Shown: piece by piece, positions 5,108 through 8,492 of the stretch
Position numbering within the stretch: position 1 is the stretch's first letter
Layout: every line of letters starts with the position of its first letter
Source of the DNA: GCA-003244245 sp050699655
Lineage (GTDB): Bacteria; Actinomycetota; Actinomycetes; Mycobacteriales; Pseudonocardiaceae
Reading direction: 5' to 3'
Length of the DNA: 8,492 nucleotides
Assembly: GCA_050699655.1 (NCBI GenBank)
Contig: JBOHFJ010000220.1
Span: 1-8,492 of the forward strand
Program-made: the position numbers and the translations under genes
Notes under the pieces: model-generated
Database searches by the model: none
What the model was told of the DNA's origin: nothing
What the model saw: the letters and a program-made list of their open reading frames with translations, nothing else

Positions 5108-6754
5108 TCAGCCGTGAATAATCCTCGACAGTACCCGTGAGACTGCGGAGTTCGGGGCGGCCCGGTCGTTGGTCTGGTCGTTGGCCTCGTCGTTGATCTG
5201 GTCGACCAGTTGATCCTGTAGTGTCGCGTGCCGGAACTGGTAGACCGCGCCGACGGTCCGCAAGACATCTCGCTCACAGGCATCCTCAAGGAAAGCCATA
5301 ATTTTGATGGCGGGCACGTAACCGGCAATCTTGAGTTGATGCCAGGCCAAAGTGATCCTGAAAATTTGAGTGGTAGAGAGCCCGACACCGACCCCAGAAA
5401 TAGGCGCTACGCATATGAACCAGATCAGCCCGCCACCAGCGAACGCATACACGAACCCGTACGCGAGCCCAAAAAAGAACCCGTACAGGAGGCAGGCGGC
5501 TCGGTCGCTCCGCAAGATCTCTTGCGGACCTAGCGGGCGACTGTCGTCAGCGTCGCCTTCAGCGAGCCAGGCCCCGAGAGCGGACGTGGCAAACCCGAAC
5601 ATGAACCCGATCCCGAGGCCACCTAGGTGCCCACCCGGGAACTCACCTGGAAGTCCACGCGGGAACAAAATCGGGAGCAGAGAAAAAGTAAGCCCACCCA
5701 TTAGCCCGCCGGCGAGCTCTAACCGTAAGGCCTGACGCGAGATTACAGCATGCCAGTTCGCGACTCTGATCCGTCGAGGCTGAGAGAGTTTGTATATGGC
5801 CAGGAGTTGCACCGACGCGAATTTTCCTAGGAGCGCACCCATGATGCCAAAAATTGGCCCGTACATGAGCCCGCAAACGAGCCCGGACACGACCCCCACC
5901 ACGAGCCCCCACACCACGAATTCGCCCGTGCGCGGGGACATGAACCCTAGCGGGGACATGAGCATTAGAACGACCCCTAGCGCGAGCCCTAGTGCAGCTC
6001 CGTACACGAGTCCGTACACGAGCCCGCGCTTGAGTCCGTACCTGAGTCCGGTGCTGTAAATGCTGGGCGTGGTGGAGGTCCATTGGGGGATCTGCCACAA
6101 GGTGAGGTCGCGGGTGTTGTGCCAGTGCATCTGAAGCGCGAGGATAGTCAGTGCTTGACGCGCTTTGGCCTCGCTGTAGCGAGGTGGTGGCCTGCCCGAG
6201 CGTGGCTTGTAGGCGGCAGGCAGAACGCGGCCGATGAGGTGCCGCTCGATATGTTCGGCGGTGCTGTAGCGGGTGGGATCAAGCAATTCGTCGACGTCAT
6301 CGCCAGCATCGTAGGTATCGCGCAGCAGGGTGAGGGTCAGGGGGGTCGACAACCCACTGGCCAGCGGATCGTCGGGGTGCTCACGCAGGTGAGTGAGAAA
6401 CATCTGCCAGCCTGAGGGTGGCGGCCCGGTGCGAGACCGCTCCAGGTAGTCGGCGGCCTCGGGTCCGGTGACGTTGTGTAACTGTACCGCGACGGCGCTG
6501 ACTAACCACTTCTCGCGGGCTGCCTGGCTCATCTCGTCGGGGCCGCGAGTGAGCAACACAACGCGGAACGGAGCCTCGCTGAGGGCCTCCAGCGCGGCCG
6601 GGCGCAGTGCCTCGTCCATCTCATCGAGCCCATCGAGGATGAGCGCGACCTTGTCTCGCGCGGCGACCAGCGCGGCGGCATCGGCATCGCCACCGCGACG
6701 TTGGAACAATGGGTAGGTCTCCACCAGCCGCTCACGCAACCAGTCATGCACCCG
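5108..6754 (-). CDS. NACHT NTPase, C-terminal part (Walker B, membrane block, FRH motif); frame-shifted from its N-terminal part
   Basis: This frame continues the ORF at 6744-7409 after a one-base slip (numbering here is that of the joined 766-residue protein). It resumes with RVHDWLRERLVETYPLF (219-235), then Walker B and NACHT acidic residues VALILDGLDEM (254-264), sensor RVVLLTRGPDE (282-292) and STPLTLTLLRDTY (354-366), the conserved Pro-containing motif after the NTPase core. From about 454 to 715 there are roughly seven hydrophobic helices, many with Gly every fourth residue (GLRYGLKRGLVYGLVYG). The soluble end carries YQFRHATLQDQL (723-735), the C-terminal motif of this group, and an Asn-Asp-rich tail. 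Alone, it lacks the P-loop and would not bind ATP; the nearest start codon in this frame is GTG 6751. GC falls sharply in the membrane part. Confidence 0.85.
   Translation of the reverse strand, partial: RVHDWLRERLVETYPLFQRRGGDADAAALVAARDKVALILDGLDEMDEALRPAALEALSEAPFRVVLLTRGPDEMSQAAREKWLVSAVAVQLHNVTGPEAADYLERSRTGPPPSGWQMFLTHLREHPDDPLASGLSTPLTLTLLRDTYDAGDDVDELLDPTRYSTAEHIERHLIGRVLPAAYKPRSGRPPPRYSEAKARQALTILALQMHWHNTRDLTLWQIPQWTSTTPSIYSTGLRYGLKRGLVYGLVYGAALGLALGVVLMLMSPLGFMSPRTGEFVVWGLVVGVVSGLVCGLMYGPIFGIMGALLGKFASVQLLAIYKLSQPRRIRVANWHAVISRQALRLELAGGLMGGLTFSLLPILFPRGLPGEFPGGHLGGLGIGFMFGFATSALGAWLAEGDADDSRPLGPQEILRSDRAACLLYGFFFGLAYGFVYAFAGGGLIWFICVAPISGVGVGLSTTQIFRITLAWHQLKIAGYVPAIKIMAFLEDACERDVLRTVGAVYQFRHATLQDQLVDQINDEANDQTNDRAAPNSAVSRVLSRIIHG
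5171..5206. repeat. Three imperfect 12-bp repeats in the NACHT C-terminal tail
   Basis: Units GGTCTGGTCGTT, GGCCTCGTCGTT and GATCTGGTCGAC follow one another without a gap. On the coding strand they give the acidic DQIND-EAND-QTND stretch near the C-terminus. This is a possible length-variable site; effect unknown. Confidence 0.5.
5999..6046. repeat. Four tandem 12-bp repeats coding for GLxYG units
   Basis: Units TCCGTACACGAG (5999-6010), TCCGTACACGAG (6011-6022), CCCGCGCTTGAG (6023-6034) and TCCGTACCTGAG (6035-6046): two identical and two diverged. On the coding strand each gives Leu-x-Tyr/Arg-Gly, building the first membrane helix of the NACHT protein with glycine at every fourth position. 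Further diverged units of the same kind continue to about 5860. Likely grew by repeat duplication. Confidence 0.75.
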
Positions 6755-6764
6755 AGGTGGTGTT
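6744..6764 (-). other. Frameshift site splitting the NACHT gene
   Basis: Coding strand: AAC ACC ACC T CGG GTG CAT GAC TGG. Reading through in the first frame gives SGA then TGA; skipping the T at 6755 restores HGWDPNTT-RVHDWL, the expected sequence between Walker A and Walker B. The change is one extra base (or two missing). No homopolymer longer than three lies there, and no classical +1 recoding signal (such as a slippery CTT before a stop with an internal Shine-Dalgarno) is visible. Confidence 0.85.
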
Positions 6765-7409
6765 CGGGTCCCAGCCGTGCCCGGTGAACAGCACCGGTAC
6801 CGGAACCCGGTCCCGCTCGGGGTCGTCGAGACTGTCGCGGTGGGCCAGAGCGTCGAGCAACAGCAAGATCGCCGCGCCGCTCTTACCGGAGCCCGATGCG
6901 CCGACCACGACGATCCGCCCGGAGGCCAACCCGGCGAACAGGCGATAAAGCTCTCGGCGTCCGCCACCGGCTCGTAGTTCCTCCTCAGTGAGCGTGGTGT
7001 GGCCGGGCAGCGGTGGGAACGCAGGTAACTGATCCGGCGGACCTAACGCGGCCGCCACTGGACCGGTCCAGTCCACGTCGCTCAGTGACCAGCGGATCGA
7101 GATCGGTGCTGGCGTCACCAGTCGCCGCTCGTCAGCCGCCTTGCGCCACTGCCCGTACACCATCTGGGCCAACCGCGTGGCCAAGGCCTTCACGGGCCGA
7201 GACTCGACCGGACGCAACACCCGCCTAAGCCATCCCCACATGGGGGCGACCACACCGGCCAATGCCAGCACGAACCCCCAGTAGCCTACGGCATCATTGC
7301 GCTCAGATGGCGGAAGTCGCGCGAGCCCAAGCAACAACATGGAGGAAATCGCGACCAAGGCCAGTCCCGCGACGATGGACTGCCGGTCCCCGTTCCACCT
7401 CCTACGCAT
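6744..7409 (-). CDS. NACHT STAND NTPase, N-terminal part (two membrane helices and Walker A); ends at a frameshift
   Basis: 221 codons from ATG 7409 to TGA 6746-6744. Two hydrophobic helices (about 12-30 and 42-62) anchor the N-terminus; a linker leads to RIVVVGASGSGKSG, a Walker A P-loop with Lys176-Ser177. The frame then runs FTGHGWDPNTT and, after three foreign residues, hits TGA, whereas the other frame carries on with RVHDWLRERL and the Walker B. Dropping the single T at 6755 gives an uninterrupted NACHT protein of 766 residues (7409 to 5108). STAND NTPases of this kind are ATP-driven signal switches; bacterial NACHT proteins include anti-phage defence proteins. Whether this is a dead gene, a sequencing error or a recoded gene cannot be decided here. 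The start lacks a ribosome binding site; a TTG at 7436 is possible but no better. Confidence 0.85.
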   Translation of the reverse strand: MRRRWNGDRQSIVAGLALVAISSMLLLGLARLPPSERNDAVGYWGFVLALAGVVAPMWGWLRRVLRPVESRPVKALATRLAQMVYGQWRKAADERRLVTPAPISIRWSLSDVDWTGPVAAALGPPDQLPAFPPLPGHTTLTEEELRAGGGRRELYRLFAGLASGRIVVVGASGSGKSGAAILLLLDALAHRDSLDDPERDRVPVPVLFTGHGWDPNTTSGA

Positions 7410-7642
7410 ACTAAAAGTCTGACAGATCGGCTTCAAAGAGGCGATGTTCCGTTTTCGACCATCGCGCGACCACGACCAGTCAGGCCAGACCTCTTGCCTG
7501 TCACACGGGTTACTATGCAGTGTCGATCAGTCACGCTGTAACTACCGGTTACTCGCCGAACTCGTGCGTACCCGGCGCATGATGTCACTGCTTGAGATAC
7601 TCGTCGGGAAACAAGACAACGGCAGCCGCGTGTGAGGCGCTG
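7410..7642. other. Region without a confident gene between the NACHT gene and the regulator remnant
   Basis: Divergent intergenic DNA. ORFs on both strands exist but their products look random (mixed third-position bases, Arg/Ser/Cys-rich). It contains GTAAC-5 bp-GTTAC (7538-7552) and a direct repeat GGTTACT at 7508-7514 and 7547-7553, possible regulator sites for the NACHT promoter or for the lost start of the gene to the right. No convincing promoter could be assigned. Confidence 0.4.
7538..7552. promoter_or_regulatory. Inverted repeat GTAAC-N5-GTTAC, possible operator
   Basis: Perfect 5-bp arms; the GGTTACT of the right arm recurs at 7508-7514, 39 bp away. The position, between two divergent genes and upstream of a decayed regulator, suits an operator. 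Short arms make chance quite possible. Confidence 0.25.
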
Positions 7643-8089
7643 ATGACCATGCGAGCCACCACAGGACTTCAAAGCTGCTGCTCGCCGCCATGCACCAGCT
7701 TGTTCCGGAGTCGGCGGCCTGCGTCAAGCCGTTCGTTTGCCCATCCCGGCCTTGGTAGGAGCACCGTCGGCCAAACCGGCGCTTGCCGAGCACCGCAGCT
7801 GGCTACCCGGCCCTCCGCTGAGGTCCGGGTGCACCGCGCCGCGCCCCTGTTCAAGCTCTACCTGATCAACAACGAGGAAGTGTTCTTCGGGTTCTACCCC
7901 GTGCGCGAGCGCATCATCTCCCTCGAAGGTGAGCCCCAGGCGATCTACGACGTCATGGGCAAAGACGCCATCCTGTTCCACCACTCGACCACCGACGACG
8001 ACACCTCCACCGGCTCCCAATACGTCGAGCAAGCCCGAACCTGGTTCGACAGCGTGTGGACCACCATCGCAACGGAATTCACCCGATGA
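7643..8089 (+). pseudogene. 5'-truncated regulator-like protein; only its C-terminal ~88 residues are recognisable
   Basis: Open frame from ATG 7643 (a TTG at 7592 is also in frame) to TGA 8087-8089. From GTC 7823 on, the protein reads VRVHRAAPLFKLYLINNEEVF, FGFYPVRERIISL, AIYDVMGKDAILFHH and QARTWFDSVWTTIA. I recognise this as the C-terminal end of larger actinobacterial GntR/winged-helix-type regulators that are often followed by a HAD hydrolase. The preceding 60 codons are Ser/Arg/Cys-rich with poor codon bias and match nothing; no DNA-binding domain is found upstream. In another frame, 7653-7820 gives EPPQDFKAAARRHAP and LRQAVRLPIPAL, which looks more protein-like and may be frame-broken remains of the same gene. 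A GTG at 7829 behind GAGGT could still express the 86-residue end. It is coupled to the HAD gene by ATGA. Confidence 0.6.
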
Positions 8090-8492
8090 CCCCAACCACC
8101 ACCGACGACCCAGAAACCCTGCGCCACATCCTCGCCCGCACCACCGCCCTGCTACTCGATTTCGACGGCCCGGTCTGCAGCGTCTTCGCCGGCCTGCCCG
8201 CCCACACCGTGGTCACCCAACTGTGCACGGTCCTCACCGACGGCGGCTACGGCGACCCACCCATCGAGATCGAGAAAAGCGACGACCCGTTCAAAGTCTT
8301 GACCTACGCCGCCAGCCTGGGTGAGGACGAAGCCCGGTACGTCAACGCCGCGTTCACCGCCCACGAAGTCGAAGCCATCACCACCGCCGAACCCACCCCC
8401 GGCGCGCACGACCTCCTCCGCGCCTGGTCCGCCACCGGCCGGCCACTGGCCATCGTCAGCAACAACAGCACCATCGCCATCCACGCCTACCT
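8086..8492 (+). CDS. HAD-family hydrolase (phosphatase-like), N-terminal part
   Basis: Cut by the right edge; 135 residues are visible from ATG 8086. HAD motif I, LLLDFDGPV with nucleophile Asp25 and general acid Asp27, and motif II, IVSNNS with Ser125, are both present, with a helical cap (about 32-105) between them containing EKSDDPF and GEDEARYV. This is the subfamily I layout of phosphoglycolate-phosphatase-like enzymes, which remove phosphate from small metabolites in the cytosol; the true substrate is unknown. The ATG overlaps the preceding stop (ATGA), so it was built to be translated with the regulator-like gene in front, which here is truncated. Codon use is strongly GC-biased, unlike the stretch at 7640-7820. 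Confidence 0.92.
   Translation, partial: MTPTTTDDPETLRHILARTTALLLDFDGPVCSVFAGLPAHTVVTQLCTVLTDGGYGDPPIEIEKSDDPFKVLTYAASLGEDEARYVNAAFTAHEVEAITTAEPTPGAHDLLRAWSATGRPLAIVSNNSTIAIHAY

Noticed and set aside
4619..5140. Rightward ORF (173 codons) antisense to the methyltransferase
   Set aside because: Pro/Thr/His/Arg-rich product with no domain; the leftward frame shows clear SAM motifs.
6744..6764. Programmed +1 frameshifting in the NACHT gene
   Set aside because: No prfB-like slippery codon plus stop with upstream Shine-Dalgarno, and no need for dosage control is known. Kept only as a remote option; an indel or sequence error is simpler.
7433..7793. Leftward ORFs of 79 and 83 codons between the NACHT gene and the HAD operon
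   Set aside because: Mutually overlapping, Ser/Arg/Cys-rich, no ribosome binding site, no recognisable motif.

Overview
The window is GC-rich DNA from an actinobacterium. The signs are strong third-position G/C bias, GTG starts, leaderless or near-leaderless starts, a GntR/HutC regulator beside small actinobacterial hypothetical genes, and a NACHT protein with a Gly-rich membrane block. The protein styles point towards Pseudonocardiales-type organisms, but the genus cannot be fixed from the sequence alone. No tRNA, rRNA, CRISPR array, transposase or integrase was seen.

Layout. (1) 1-248 (-) is the N-terminus of an NCS1-type nucleobase/cytosine permease running off the left edge. It is divergent from a possible 43-residue membrane peptide (331-462, +) and a dienelactone-hydrolase-family enzyme (500-1243, +). 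(2) 1251-2645 (-) is a soluble NAD(P)+ transhydrogenase (SthA), ending only 7 bp from the hydrolase stop. (3) 2805-3327 (-) holds two small, translationally coupled hypothetical genes, with a possible 22-codon leader ORF in front. They are divergent from a GntR/UTRA repressor (3437-4219, +). Their shared intergenic region carries three copies of one palindrome (TGGYTTGAGCCA core), read as the repressor's operators. (4) 4229-4975 (-) is a class I SAM methyltransferase. (5) 5108-7409 (-) is a membrane-anchored NACHT STAND NTPase split into two frames by one surplus base near 6755. Walker A lies in the upstream frame and Walker B in the downstream frame. (6) 7410-7822 has no confident gene. (7) 7643-8089 (+) contains only the C-terminal end of a larger regulator-like protein, coupled by an ATGA overlap to a HAD-family hydrolase (8086-8492, +) that runs off the right edge.

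How it fits together. The left third is ordinary metabolism: nucleobase uptake, an alpha/beta hydrolase and NADPH/NADH balancing. The middle is a self-contained repressor/operator/small-gene module whose job is unknown but whose control logic is readable. The right half looks accessory: a NACHT-membrane protein of the class that includes bacterial anti-phage proteins, carrying a frameshift and a clear local drop in GC, next to a decayed regulator fused in operon style to a HAD phosphatase. The most interesting features are the NACHT protein (layout, low GC, glycine-every-four-residues membrane block with 12-bp DNA repeats, frameshift) and the triple-operator repressor module.
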